From Trissonchulus latispiculum (taxonomy: Eukaryota; Nematoda; Enoplea; Enoplida; Ironidae): a stretch of 64,000 nucleotides of DNA. Below, piece after piece: positions 1 through 12,400 of the stretch; position 1 is the first letter of the stretch, and each line of letters starts with the position of its first letter. The notes under the pieces are model-generated. The model was not told the DNA's origin. It made no database searches and saw only the letters and a program-made list of their open reading frames with translations. The stretch covers positions 30,868 to 94,867 of the forward strand of contig JASAND010021254.1 of NCBI GenBank assembly GCA_030248195.1, in the 5' to 3' direction. The position numbers and the translations under genes were made by a program.

Positions 1-972
1 CGTCGTGGGAAAAGGGTAGTTTTTTAAATTTATTTTAAAAATCATGTTTTTTTAAAAATCAAGTCCTTTGGTATTTCATACTTGAACTTGTGGTTTGTGT
101 ATGCAATGTGTGTTATGCAATGCGATGTTAAATAATATTACAAGACCATTAATTTTGTATATAATATTTAATTTACTATTTCACTTATTAGTGTAGTAGC
201 TTTGGCCAAAAATTAAATTTCTTTAAATTATAAATTGTTAGTGTTCGAATTTTCGCCGATACTAATTGTAATTGAGGCTTTATTCTTAAACTTTACTAAT
301 TATCAGTGTAAGCTAAGCTTATGTATTATTTCATATACTTTCTGTGGCAGTTTTGCACTTTTTTCATTACATATGCGATGGATTACGGTATTTGTGTTCT
401 CATACGTATATATTATCGTATTTATGTAGCAGATCTTTTTGTTGTATACCTTTTGTCACTTAGTAGTGAAGTAGATCTTTTTTGTATTAGGAGAGTTTTC
501 GGAAGTTAGCAAATCTATGATTTAACCATTTATTCTTCAATCGAAAAGCTTAGTATTAAACATTTTTAGTTTCTAATCTTTTAAATTTTCCCTTTAAAGG
601 TTGCTTTCTTGTATACGTATATTCAGTATGCCATATTATTATACAAAACGTACGTACGTATTATATCGGGATATATAATGTTGTACATACAGTATATACA
701 CTATGTTTATAGTTATTTTGGCTTGTTTGCCGCCTGTGGGGTCATTGTAATTTTATTTTTGAACTGATTTAAAGGTGTGAAAGAATTTGCTTCAATTATT
801 GCTGTGTTTATTATGCTGTTATGCGATTATGCAAGTATGCAATTTTGTTTGTTTTCTGCTGGCTGATTCTATTGTTCTTTCACAATATAATTAAGAATCT
901 AGACGGTTAATTACCTGTAGTTTTAATTAGTTAGGGAAGCACAAAATTCTACTTAGTGTATGTACTTTTGAC
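1..972. other. AT-rich intergenic DNA, no gene seen
   Basis: Short ORFs of about 60 codons on the plus strand (235-509) are Phe/Ile/Tyr-rich and lack any recognisable motif; I read them as chance. The stretch holds ACGTACGTACGTA at about 649-661, the first of many TACGTA palindromes in this window. Confidence 0.6.
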
Positions 973-1314
973 TTGTGATGGTTATCCGGAGAATTTTTAT
1001 ATTCGGATAATTTCCGATTTGATAAAATATCCGGAAATCCATATATATGTATCTATATACGTATGTAAATTTCAGACAAAGTAATGAGGATATTTTTGAA
1101 AAATTTTTCTGAAATTATTTTCGAAACCAAGGTTGTACTTGACTGTATGATAGAAATTCATAGAGTACCGAAAAATTGACAGAAAAATTAAAAGATTAAC
1201 TGAAAAATAGAAAAAATTTCCTTGAAGTTTAGTTTGTAATAGGAGGATAACCGGATATCCGTTAACGCAAAATAGGCGGATATCCGGATATGAAAAATAT
1301 CTGGTGCCCATCAC

Positions 1315-1696
1315 CATACATTAACACGGGGTCCGATTCTGGGGGGGGTCTACCCCGACCTCAGCGAGGGGTCTACCCCTGAAAAAATCCAAAATTTTAA
1401 AGGGGTCTGCCCCGCAATTAGCAAAAATTGCGAATTTTTAACGTTTTTGACCAAAAATTAGTAAAAAATGACAATTTTTAGCAATTTTTTAGAATTTTTT
1501 TGAAAAAATCGCTAAAATTTGCTAAAAAATTACCAATTTTCAGTGAAAATCGCTGAGGGGTCTACCCTTTTTTGCTTTCCGGACGAGAGGGTCTGCCCTT
1601 TTTTCCTTTTCGCTGAGGGGGTCTACCCGTTTTTTGTCGGTCTGGGGGGGGGGGGGGCCCCCCCCCCCCCCCCATTCCCCCCCACGTTATCCTATG
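1315..1696. mobile_element. hAT-like MITE (CATA..TAAC..GGGG ends), nested copy 1
   Basis: The ends are CATACATTAACACGGGG and the complement of CATAGGATAACGTGGGGG, with a perfect 8-bp target duplication CCCATCAC at 1307-1314 and 1697-1704. The target lies inside the terminal repeat of the older element. The interior contains repeated GGGGTCTACCCC-type palindromes and AAAATTGC-rich DNA. Two further copies lie at 27337-27686 (inverted) and 43040-43376. Confidence 0.8.
1644..1673. repeat. G14/C16 homopolymer palindrome
   Basis: A run of 14 G is followed directly by 16 C, a perfect hairpin near the right end of the nested element. Run lengths of this sort are error-prone in sequencing and assembly. 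Confidence 0.8.
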
Positions 1697-2842
1697 CCCA
1701 TCACTACTCTTGACATATTGTAACTCTCTTTTTGAAATTCCACGTAATGAAATTTTGAATTTCTGAGGATTTAAGTTAAGCTCTATGAGAAAGAATTTCT
1801 AACTATTGGTTCTCCATAGCGGTGTAGTGATATGATTAATGTCAAGTCATTAGTGTAAAGGCCCAGTCATTTTAGTATATACTATTGTCCTCGTGGTTTG
1901 AGCTTTGCTCTAACGAGGTCTGCTAACCAGAGATAGGGGGCCCTCGGGTCCAAATAGTGCTGAAATAAAAATTGCTTCTTCACTTAAGGGGAAATTCTTA
2001 ACTTACGTAGGCTATAGGGGTACCTTTTTAAGGCACTGGTGCATAGAGAACTCTAATTGAAACTTAAGATTAAGATTTAGCTAATGACATAATTTCTGAA
2101 TCTTAGATGAATGATTTTATAATGTAGGTAAAATTTACGTAGGTAGATTACTAGAAAAGTGTCCCCCCTCTAATCATGTATCTGAAGTTAAGTTATACTT
2201 TAGTGGCTTTTGTAGACTTGAATGTTTGCTTTAAAGGTCTCCACCTTGTTGTATTTATCGTTTGAGTGAAGCGAAGCTATAGGAGGTCTGCACCTTTCTG
2301 ATAATAGTATGTAAATTTCTGTAAATGCTGATAGGTCTGAAAAACCCTCCCTATTTGAGAGCTTGACTTGGAAAAAAGGCTGAAACGTGTAGGAGTACTG
2401 AAAAGCTCTCTCTCCTTTTGAGTAGATGTTAGCTTTGTAGGCTTAAAATGCTTATATGCAGGACTTACGTAGCTTTATTGGAGGTAATAAATATATATTT
2501 TTGAGGTTACGTATATGCTTATATCTGCATTTGTAGACTGATTTCAGGGATAATATATACTCAAATGTTTGAAAAGAAACCAATACGGATACTGATTAAG
2601 ATTTGTTAACATTTAGCTAGGTTAAACTATACGTAGTTGTGAATCTAGTTTATATATACTTAAAAGTTTACATTTTCTTTGTAGCTACATTTATACATCA
2701 TCTGAAATGTTGTCATTGACAAAAATTCTTTCAAACTTTAAGAAACTCTCATCAGTTTACTTCTTTTTTGGATTTACTAGATCGGCAACATCCTAACAGA
2801 TTAGAGCAGCTATTCTATTTTCTTCCGTGGATCGGTAGCTTC

Positions 2843-2907
2843 CTGGTAGCTTAGTTGGTAAAACGCTCGTTAGGATCCGATTGTCATGGATTCGATCCTC
2901 GTTTACT
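2843..2907 (+). pseudogene. tRNA-like sequence (Pol III A and B box), degenerate
   Basis: TGGTAGCTTAGTTGGTAAAA matches the A box and D arm of a tRNA, and GGATTCGATCC is one base off a B box. A loop TTAGGAT between them would give a Pro-AGG anticodon, but the anticodon and T stems pair poorly. It is probably a tRNA-derived SINE head or a decayed tRNA gene. Confidence 0.4.
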
Positions 2908-3697
2908 TACTAATTTTTTAAATTTAAGCACTAGTACCACTTGTTCATTGTAGCTATGCGACTACTAACATAAACTCAAGTGTGCAAAACATTGTTGTCT
3001 TTGGAATTTGCAATTTGCGTCATTTCTCGGGTTTTTTGAGGCGTCAAAGGGTCGTATTTGCACGACTGCATGACTGTAATTTAGGGCCCTCTAAACTGTA
3101 AAAGTTCATAAGGTAATCGCAGTGTGGGGGACTATTGAAACTTGTTTAAAATTGATAAGAGCGAACTTTAGGTTATAGGATAGCATGAAGTTGGCTTGCG
3201 GGGAGTGCAATATGGCGCTTGTTTGCACTGCGATGCGAGTTTTGTTACATTAGTGATAACGCGTGACTGCAGTACCTATACAGGTTTGTTTGCTAGATAA
3301 GTGCTCCATACTATAAGGCTAGTCTTAGTCAGGCTATAGAACTCTTATCAAATCAACCCGGGGGAACTGTACATTGTATGTACAATGGCGAGAATTGCTG
3401 TTTCGAATTGTGTAAACACGGGGTATTCACCTCTTTTAGCTCGTTGTTATCAGCTTATCAGGCAGCTAACTAGGGTAAAGCGGCTTCAATTTATGACTTA
3501 AGAATTGACTTGGGGACCATTTAACAAGATGTTTTGAACGGCTAAGAAATTTCCAAAAACTTAACAGTTTCATATTGTAAACCAGGAGTCATCGTTAAGT
3601 TAGAGCTACATAGTATACCTATAATTAGAATCAACTAGATTACTAAATTTAACTCTATAGTATATATGTACTCCAATTCTTGAGCTGTATTCGCTTT

Positions 3698-3739
3698 AAC
3701 AATAAAATAAATTAAGTACACTTAATCTATTTTATTGTT
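3698..3739. repeat. 42-nt near-perfect palindrome
   Basis: AACAATAAAATAAATTAAGT is followed by a central TA-rich turn and its complement ACTTAATCTATTTTATTGTT, with one unpaired position. It lies alone in unique-looking DNA and could form a cruciform or an RNA hairpin. Confidence 0.7.
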
Positions 3740-4980
3740 CAGCATTTTAAGTTATACTTTTGTTTGAGGATTGCAGACGTTTTGTAAATAATTTGTATCT
3801 TGTGTAAGAATATTGACACCAGTCGTTACAGTATTATATAAGTACACTGGGGGCCCCTTTTGACATTGAGTTATTCCTTAAAACCATACTTTAAAGTCAT
3901 CAACCGTAGCTGTGAGTACAGTTTAAACTAGTTTAATGCACACCTCATAGTTTTAGACATGGATAGTTTTCACCGAAAATTTTGCGTTTGAGTTAAACTT
4001 TTGCACAATTGTCTTTAACTTTTTGCCATAGTTGAAAGATTGCATACCGCTGCATTCGAGATACGAATTATATATATGCTGTGTGTACGTATATTTGCAT
4101 AAAAACAATACGGTCCGCTGTACACATTTGTAATATATAAACAGAGATTTTAGATCATTAACTTTCTCGTTTAGTGCAAAAATTTGTCCTTAAAACGCAG
4201 TTAAATGTTACGTACTCGCTCGCATGCAGGGCGGGTTACTAACTTGACACACAACGTGTTAAAACAGAAACTCAAATACGTACTCGTTTTAAGAAACTCG
4301 CAAAGTTTCGGCTCAAATGTCAAAACCGGCCGGACTTGACAATTTGTTATTACATAAATTGGAATTCTCGATGATAAACTTTGTGAGAACTCTAAACGTT
4401 TAATAATAATCTGTATAAACAGTATAAGAGGATGAGTGTGTAAACTTTAAATTGCGTCAATAAAAGTAGTACGATCCAAATAATTTATAACTCTGTTTTG
4501 GGGTGGGGGAGTTGTTTTGGCGTTTGAGGGAAAGTAAACATACGTATTTGTAGTTATCAATTTGTAGCTATATTTCTGAAGGGCTCGGTTTTAGATTCGA
4601 AATCGAAATTCGAATTCCAATTCGAAACCATGACAGTGATTTTGGTGGAAAACTACGCAGGCATAGCTTTGTTATAAAAACAAATTAGTTTATTCAGTAA
4701 GAACACACAAATTATGTACAGTTAACGTAAAAAATTTACTGAAAAGGGACGCACAGAGTTGAGATTACAACTACTTACGCACACCCAGTCAATTATCAAT
4801 ACTATAAGTACAAACTGTACGTACATACGTAATAGTTTTGTTAGCATTGTCAACTTTGATTTTCGTCCAAAAACTGGGTTGTTCAATATGCCATCGTTAG
4901 GTATATACATACACTCACAGATTTAAGAAGTGTATTACGTATTTAACATATTTATAAACAATACACAAATTTTGGCTCTT

Positions 4981-5995
4981 TTAAGGTGGTGGTATCCTTT
5001 TGTGCAGTGTTTTTGTGGTGATTTTTTTGAAACGCTATAACTCGCAATTTTGGGAGTTGCAAAGAGCTTTACACATCGTTTTAAAGCTTATTATCTGTAC
5101 ATTAACATGCACTTACAGAACTGGCAAAATTGGCAAAAACATAGCAGAAATTTTCTGACAAGCTGACATCTAACAGGATGAATATAGACCAAAAGTTTTT
5201 GAACATCGATTTCTCAAAACTGAAGAATCGGCCAAAAGTTCTTTTTGTGCCACGATATGAAGGACATATGGGCCGAGGGACGTTTTTTTGGATTTGGCTC
5301 AGCCGGGCTTAACGGTCCAGAAAATCGGCCAAATGCACAGTAACACGAAATTTCGCAACTTCGCATTGAGGTTTCTTGCTACTCAATACGTTTTAGCCCA
5401 AACCAAAAAAAACGTCCCTCCGCAGAAGTGCGAATTTCAATTCTGCCGAAGATCTCCGGAATCCGTCGAGTAGTTTTTAAGAAATCGATGTTCGAAACAA
5501 AATAATCGCAGTTTTGCCAAAATGGTTTTTCGGCCAAATCTCTAGCTGAAAGCAATAAAGTCCGGCTAATAGCTATTCATAAAATGTGCATTTGGACGAT
5601 GTTTCGATTGAGTATAACTAAGCCAATTTTGTCCTTAACATGTGGCAGTAATTTTGAAAAAACTGATTTCCTCGAAAATGCCCATTTTTTGACCCTAAAA
5701 ACAGTTTTTTGCTTATACTGACTTAACCACTGGAGATAGCTCAAAGGTTGTAAGAGCAAAAATGTTCATTTTCGAGTCCTCTTTCCAGTCATACCAACCA
5801 ATCCCGTGTCTTGTCTACCTACTGGGAGCTTAAGGCCAAAAACCAAAACTTTCTTATCTTTTGGCCTAAGAATATGGGACTGGTCCTAAAATGTTAAAGA
5901 GCACGGAAATAGGTTATTTCGTAAGTTTTAGCCCTTTGCGTAAAGGATTAAAGCCGTAGGAGTCAAAAATACCCGAAAGGAAACCAGCACCTTAA
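4981..5995. mobile_element. TTAA-flanked MITE, family A, copy 1
   Basis: TTAA at both ends, with left terminus GGTGGTGGTATCCTTTTGTG and right terminus GGAAACCAGCACC. The interior is about 1 kb and is shared almost throughout with 43431-44458 and more loosely with 47378-48430. TTAA duplications occur in piggyBac and Kolobok; a GG start is more like Kolobok. Open frames inside are short and not conserved between copies as proteins. Confidence 0.75.
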
Positions 5996-6004
5996 GGGAA
6001 GACT

Positions 6005-6110
6005 AGGGCTGAGATAAAATTAGCTCTCTTTTACTCGTTTAACTCCACTCAAGCTTGACTTTCTTAAGCTCTTTCATGAAGAGGGTCTAGTTAAATTTAA
6101 CTCGTTTAAA
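6005..6110. repeat. GAGTTAAATTTAACTC-type repeat fragment
   Basis: It carries TAGTTAAATTTAACTCG and related TTAACTC motifs seen in the PIF/Harbinger-like element at 34756-36132. No ends or duplication could be identified, so it is a fragment. It starts directly beside the TTAA element. Confidence 0.45.
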
Positions 6111-6418
6111 ACCTCCGGAAAACTTGTAGGTATCTGACGAAGCATGAAGTCGAATTGTGTTATTGATCTTGAGAGCTGAAAGTTCTTGAAGTCCACTTGA
6201 AGGTTTTTCCTCGCAGAGAGATGGTTTAGCGAGTCAAAATTAACCCAATCTGTATATTGGGTTTCATGGAGTTAAGCACTGCATTTGAGCTTGCTCACCG
6301 GGTTGAATTTTAAAATTCAGCTTTAACTTTTAAATTCAGAAAAACTTCTCTGTTATATACGTACAACGAGAGGGCTCTACATAAAATGGATTTTGAGAAA
6401 GTTTTCAAATATCTCGAC

Positions 6419-6680
6419 TAGTGATGGGCACCGGATATTTTTTCATATCCGGATATCCGCCTGTTTTGCGTTAACGGATATCCGGACATCCGGTTATCCG
6501 CCTATTCCAAAATTAACTTCAAGATAATTTTTCGATTTTGCAGTTAAATTTTAATTTTTCTGTCAATTTTTCGGCAGGCTGTGAATGTCTATCGTGCAAC
6601 CAAGCCCCAACTTGGTTTCAAATATTTCAGAGGATGAGATATTAGAAGTCTTTATTCGTTCGAGCGGTGTGCCCATCACT
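6419..6680. mobile_element. hAT-like MITE with CCGGATAT repeats, intact copy
   Basis: The ends are TAGTGATGGGCACCGGATAT and GTGTGCCCATCACTA. The flanks ATCTCGAC (6411-6418) and CTCTCGAC (6681-6688) match at 7 of 8 bases. The subterminal region is a cluster of TATCCGGATATCCG units that pair with one another. At 262 bp it is the cleanest full-length copy of the family. Confidence 0.8.
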
Positions 6681-6688
6681 ACTCTCGA

Positions 6689-8366
6689 CAAATCGTAACG
6701 ATTTTATAATGGAGGGAAAACCAAGTCCTTAATCCGTATTTCGGTTCCCCGTGGATTTTTTCTTGTACGGTATATATTTACGTACCCACTTCGATACGTA
6801 CTGTAGTATGAAAATCGTCTCTAAAGCAATTTCAAAACTTGCTTCAAAGAAATAGTATTCAGTGTTTGATGCTTTCAGATTATTCTTTTGGTTGAGTCAA
6901 GCTCAGAATAAAAATATCTCCTTTCATGATCATGAGAGAAAGCTGCTTTTTCCATAAAAAATAAGTTTAGTCTTCTACATAAGTATAACTTTAGACATGA
7001 TGTTTTTCTTAGCAGAGGCTTTCATCGTTGGGAAAACAACTCCCGGGTACGTGAAAACTGCTAACTTTGATTAATACACTGACTGGGGTAATTTCAGAAA
7101 TGTAGATAGCTAGGATATTTTTCCATCTATTTCTAGTGCCTAGAATACCTTGCGGTTTTAGATTACAGTTCATACGTACATGTGTGAAGGTAGCTTGTAT
7201 TCAAAGTTTGTGTGTCAAAAGTTACACGATGTGGTGGGGGGGTTTTTCATGTATTTCTGCTTTTGGTGGAAATGGCTTTCATTCCCAAGCTTCAGTACGG
7301 TAGCAGCCTGTTTGAATGAGTAAGAGGTTTGCAGTAACTGCCTTGCCACAACGTACGTAAGCTATGACTCTGCTTAGCTAGATATAACTTTAGCTTGTAC
7401 ACAAGTTAGCTACTTGGATTTAACAAATATATGTAATGATTTGGCAGGGTGGGTCGCTTTTTCGACCAAGTCACGGAAGGGTCATACCTTAAATCCGATC
7501 TTGACCCTGGTTTTTCTAAGTTTGCCTCTCCCTCCTGGAAAACTCAAATTTTAAAATTTTAAAAGTAGAAGTATTCAAAACAGTATTCAAATGCACCCTT
7601 ACCTTGAACCAAATCGGTTAGATTTAGCGAAAGTTACGTACCGATGTTGTGCGCCTGGTCTTTAGCATAGCGTCGCCATATTTTTGGCTAATTGTTTTGG
7701 GAGAAAATGTTGAAACAAATTTTTTTGATTGATGACCAAATTACGTATTGCCCGTGAAAATTTCTAAACTATTCAAATCAGGTTTCAGGTGGGCATGAAT
7801 TAATTTATTAGGCCTTTACAGTGTCGTTCAGAATTTTTGCAGTATTGCTTTATCATAAAACTAAGTTGAGCGAAGTTAGCAAAGTTATAGGAATGTTTAG
7901 GAGGGGGAACAAACATAGGGAAAATACAATAATAAAACCGTTATATATACATGTTCCATAGATTTCGGATCAATCCCAGAGACCATGCACGTCAAAAAGT
8001 GTTTTGGGCAAAATCAAAATTTTTATGGGTTTTGGATTTTCTGAAAAACCGGGTCACCGGGTCAAGCTTTGTCGTGTGCTGGATTGGAATTAACTGTTAG
8101 CTAGTTAAATTTTTTAACTCCGCTCCTTTTTAACTGGCGGCTGAAAAGTTACGTTTTCGTTAAAGCTCGATAAAGATTCGAACGACAGATCCTTCGAGGT
8201 TTTCCCACTTTTCCCGTAGTTTAGCTGTATATCGTTAATGCGTAGTTAGTTAGTATCAAAATAGTTGTGTTTTTTGCTAGAGGTTTAGTTAGAAAATGAG
8301 CCGGTTACATAGTTTTCATGATCAAATATGGATCTACTAAAGTCTGACCAAAAATTCTTGGAACCG
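6689..8366. other. Intergenic DNA without recognised genes
   Basis: No coding segment recognised. ACCGGGTCACCGGGTCA near 8047-8063 resembles the GTGACCCGG units at 35605-35675 and may be one end of a related element. Confidence 0.5.
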
Positions 8367-9420
8367 AAATGTGAGCGGCTGTCCTGAGTTATCATTTGAA
8401 GGTAGCCTATACAATGTATATATTTTTCGAATCCTCAGGAACCCGAGATTCCGAAAATTCGAAAAAATCCGAAATTCCGGAATTCATTCACGGAAAATTT
8501 AAAATTTTTGGTTTTTCGCCCAATTTTTATCGCAATCAAAATTTGGTTCTCATAGTCTATTAGAGACGGTCCTGCTACACAATTTTGCTCTTAGAAGCTT
8601 TTCACGAAAATACACCCAATTTCCGGAATTCCGGGTTTTCTAAATTACCGGATTTTAAAAATTTCCTCCAATACCCACAAGATGGGTATCATTCGAAAGC
8701 TCTTATCGGGCTGAACAACTTTTGTAATAAAATGAACTCTTGAAAATGCACACAATTCCCGGAATTCGAGAAAACCGGATTTTCCGGATTTTAAAAATTT
8801 TCTCCAATACCCACAATATGGGTATCATTCGAGAGCTCTTGATGAGCTGAACAAATCTTGTAATAGAACCAACTTGCAGGAATGAGCCCAGTTCTCGAAA
8901 TTCACGAAAAATTTCCAAGCTAGAGTGAAATCCGAATTTGTGAATTCCGGGATTTAGGTGCATTTTCAGACATTAGTTCTATTACAAGATTTGTTCAGCT
9001 CTCAGACTCTCGAATATACCCATATTGTGGGTATTGGAGAAAATTTTAAAATCCGAAAATCCGGTTTTGAATTCGGGAATTGTCATTTTCACGAGTTCTT
9101 CTTTACAAAAGTTGTTCCCTCGATAAGAGCTTTCGAATATCCCTCTTGATTTGGAGGAAATTTTAAAATCCGGAATTTGAAAACCCGGAATTCCGGAATT
9201 GGTGCATTTTCGTGAAAACTTCTAAAGCAAAAATGTGTAGCGGGACCAGCTCTTCGACTGGGACCAATTTTTGATTGCGATAAAATTTAGCGAAAAACTA
9301 AAAATTTTAAATTTTCCGTGAATGAAATCCGGAATTTCGGATTTTTTCTCGGAATCTCGTCGATTCGAAAAATATATACATTGATACTACCTTCAAATGA
9401 TCCAGGACAGCGTCACATTT
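8367..9420. mobile_element. Long foldback (inverted-repeat) element
   Basis: The arms 8367-8869 and 8976-9420 are inverted copies around a 106-bp loop. The outer tips read AAATGTGAGCGGCTGTCC and GGACAGCGTCACATTT. The arms are themselves built of CCGGAATTCCGG-type units and a block with ACCCACAA.ATGGGTAT that is repeated twice per arm. No target duplication was found. Diverged relatives lie near 27000-27340 and 31300-31460. Confidence 0.7.
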
Positions 9421-12400
9421 GCTAGTTTGACTGGGTACATACATGCTTTGTTTTCAAGTCTCTGATTGTCTTAACTTTATTTCATACAATATATACTCCG
9501 GTAAGATAGGTAGTAGTAGTAAGTAGTTGTATTGTAGCCGTATACGGTTCCTTTATCTTTCTTACAACAAGTACGGTCAACTGAAAGTGTAAAAGTTTAA
9601 GCTTTTATGTAGCGGCTTTGAGTATTCCAGTAGTTATCGGTATTGGTGGGTCTTACGTAACGAAAAAGTACATTAAGAGTGTACTAATCTAGCCTTCTAA
9701 CTGTCTGGTAGTACCTATTGAAGTGATGCCGGTAAATTGTATTAAGTTAGCTCCTAAGTGTAAGCTTTTGATCGGTTGAGCGATTTCTGTAACTGCTTCG
9801 CTGGGAGAAAGTGGGAAAAGGTCTGACTTGGAAAGCGTTTTATTCGCATGCAAAAATAGGGAGAGAATATACTCTAAACTTGGATAGGGTTGACTGGGGC
9901 TGTTAGGATTAAGTTAAGCTAACCGTAGCTTGTTACATAACAGCATAGCTGTGTTTAGAAATGCGACTTCAAGTCTGGTATATATGCTCTCTCTCTAGGT
10001 TTCAGTGACATAGGGAGTGTCTCAAAAACTTATTAGAAAAAGTGGAAATTTTGTGAATATGGGAGTTATGAGTAAATCAGTTGAACTATTTGGATTAAAC
10101 CAACATAAATGCTAAGTATATGTACGCTGGAGTTAGTAATTAATGTTTAATGTTGTGGGTTCGAGTCCCATTTGAGCTTTGAATTTTTCAAGAATTCTGA
10201 ATGCTTTGCTGAGTGATGGCTAAATTAGCTTGCTTATATCTTAACTTTAAAGTTAATTACTAATTTTAAATTAGCTAGGTTGTGTTTTCTGGCTATGCTT
10301 GTAGTTACGTAGTGTGCGTTTAACTCAAAACTTGAATGCTTCTCAGTAGACTACTTTTTAGCAGACAGGAAAAAACCACGTGTGGGGGTTTTGGACTTGT
10401 AGTTGATGCAGGTGTCCAATGGCTTTTATTTATACTCAAATTTCAAAGGGAGGAAAGCATTTTTCTTGGCATTTTTTGGAGCTCTAAGTTTATGCCAAAC
10501 ATTGTTTATGTTATTCTGTCTGGGTTGGGCGTGCGCCGTGCAGAGGGGGGATTTCTTGCAAATTTTGTGAGTCAGCTTTCCAACTTTTTAGATTAGCATA
10601 TTTGCAGGTGTGCGGTAGGGAAATTATTCCAAATTTTCAAGAGAGGGGGGGTCCCTAGTTTTAGTGCAATGGTGAACTCTTAACCTTGGTTTTATCGACA
10701 GGTGTGGGTTAAATTTTACTTGCTCTTTGTTTGCTAGACCGGCGGGGAAATTTGCATTTGCAAATTCTGGTAGGGATATAAAGTTTACTCTAAAAACAAC
10801 AGGTTGGCCTTAAGTTTTGAGAGTGGTAATTTAATCCGGGTGTCCCCAATTTTCTGGTGTATCTAGCCTTGTCATCTGTGTAGGTAGGCAAAACCTTTAC
10901 ACTAAATATGTAATAGGAGATCTCGCACCCCCAAAACTTTAGCCAGAGAAGAGTTTAAAGTGAAACACAATCCATTTAAACCCATTAGGGGGACCCCAAG
11001 TCTTGATAACCGGGGAGGTTTCGGGGAGTATTTCAATAAGCATTGATAAACAAACTGCGCTTTAAAGTTGTAAAAGTTGATGTTAAAACTGCGTCACTTC
11101 ACAACTCTTTAGTCTTAAGTTTCTGGTCTTGCTGCTGAAAGCTTTTGGCTATACGGTAGTCCTGTCTAAACTTGCTTTCCGAGGGAGCGTGCTAATTTGA
11201 AAAAATGAAAGCTTGAAAAAGATTTCGAAGATGAAGTATATTATAGATAAGTAATACTAGTAATAAAGAGTTCATAATTCTGTAATAATTAAGACTACGT
11301 AGATAATGCATGCCTAATTAATCCTAATTATGGTACAATTTTAATTGTGTTGTAAATCAAGCTTTAACTTTAATAGCTTGTACTCTCGTAGGTTGTATGT
11401 TATGTAGCGGAAGTGAAAATTTTTAATGCAAGATAAAATATCATATCCTAGCCAAACGAAAATGTACCAAACTTAGCTAGCCGGAATTAGCTATGTATCT
11501 GTAGTTATTAATTAGCGGATCCTATAATTAAGTATAATTCACGGTGATGTATAGAAAACTTTAAGTCTTTATAAGCGAGAAGGGCTGACTAAGCTAAATA
11601 CCCTTGAATCCCTTGAATTCTAGACCCCTAGAACCTTGAATCCTAGTTTTCCCAGGGTTTTGAGCCTCCTACATGGTGTTTTATTAAGGGTTCCTAACAT
11701 ATATCACTGCATGAGCTCTCAAATTTAGCAGTTATTATGAGAAAACTATTATGATGACAAATCTTTTAAGGGCCTTTTCAGAAAAAAACAGAGTTAGAAC
11801 TATTTCTGCTCAATCTTAGCTTAACTCTCATGCCAAAGGGTCGAGTTAAATTTAACTCGTTTAATTCCGCTTAATCTAGGTGACCTTTTCCTGATTTGTT
11901 TCTCTTGAGACTATCCTTTGTTTAACACATTCTGAGTGAGCACCTCCTATACGTTTAAGTTGCTCGTAAACTGTTCATAAAGTGATAGAAATTCGGTTAG
12001 GTATATACTGTTTTTAATTTTATTTATAAAACACTCCCCAATCATTCTCCTAACTAAATGGAAATGATTATACTGAGTCTGCTTCCCGTCTCCTTTAGGT
12101 CCGTATTTATTTTAGTTCATTTAAACGAGAATTCTTTTATTTTAACTACCAATTTTTGTCGGAGGTTAATGTTATACAAGAGTAAGTCTAGAAGTGTTTT
12201 GAGTGATTGCATTTGTCCTGTCATAAAAGTTAATATGAGTTTAGAGGAGTCTCTAGATACTAAGTTATGCACTCTGATGTGAACCAGTTTTTGTTTTTCG
12301 GCAAAAGTTTTGCGGGGACAAAAGTTTTACACAATCGGGAGTTTTGAGAAGTGTTTTGGACGAAGTCAAAAATTAATTCTAAGTCAAAATTGTCTTAATA

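Larger units (their letters stand above)
973..1706. mobile_element. hAT-like MITE with CCGGATAT subterminal repeats, interrupted by a second hAT-like element
   Basis: The left end is TTGTGATGGTTATCCGG and the right end is GTG|CCCATCACTA once the nested element at 1315-1696 is removed. The flanks CTTTTGAC (965-972) and CTCTTGAC (1707-1714) match at 7 of 8 bases, the duplication length of hAT transposons. CCGGATAT/ATCCGG units crowd both inner ends. The same element type recurs at 6419-6680 and, extremely shortened, at 51307-51363. No transposase is encoded. Confidence 0.75.
1707..4980. other. Intergenic DNA without recognised genes
   Basis: No open frame longer than about 60 codons and no splice-compatible conserved coding segment was recognised. 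TACGTA palindromes are frequent (2004, 2136, 2466, 2508 and 2630 are examples). The stretch includes a tRNA-like sequence near 2843 and a 42-nt palindrome at 3698, listed separately. Confidence 0.55.
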
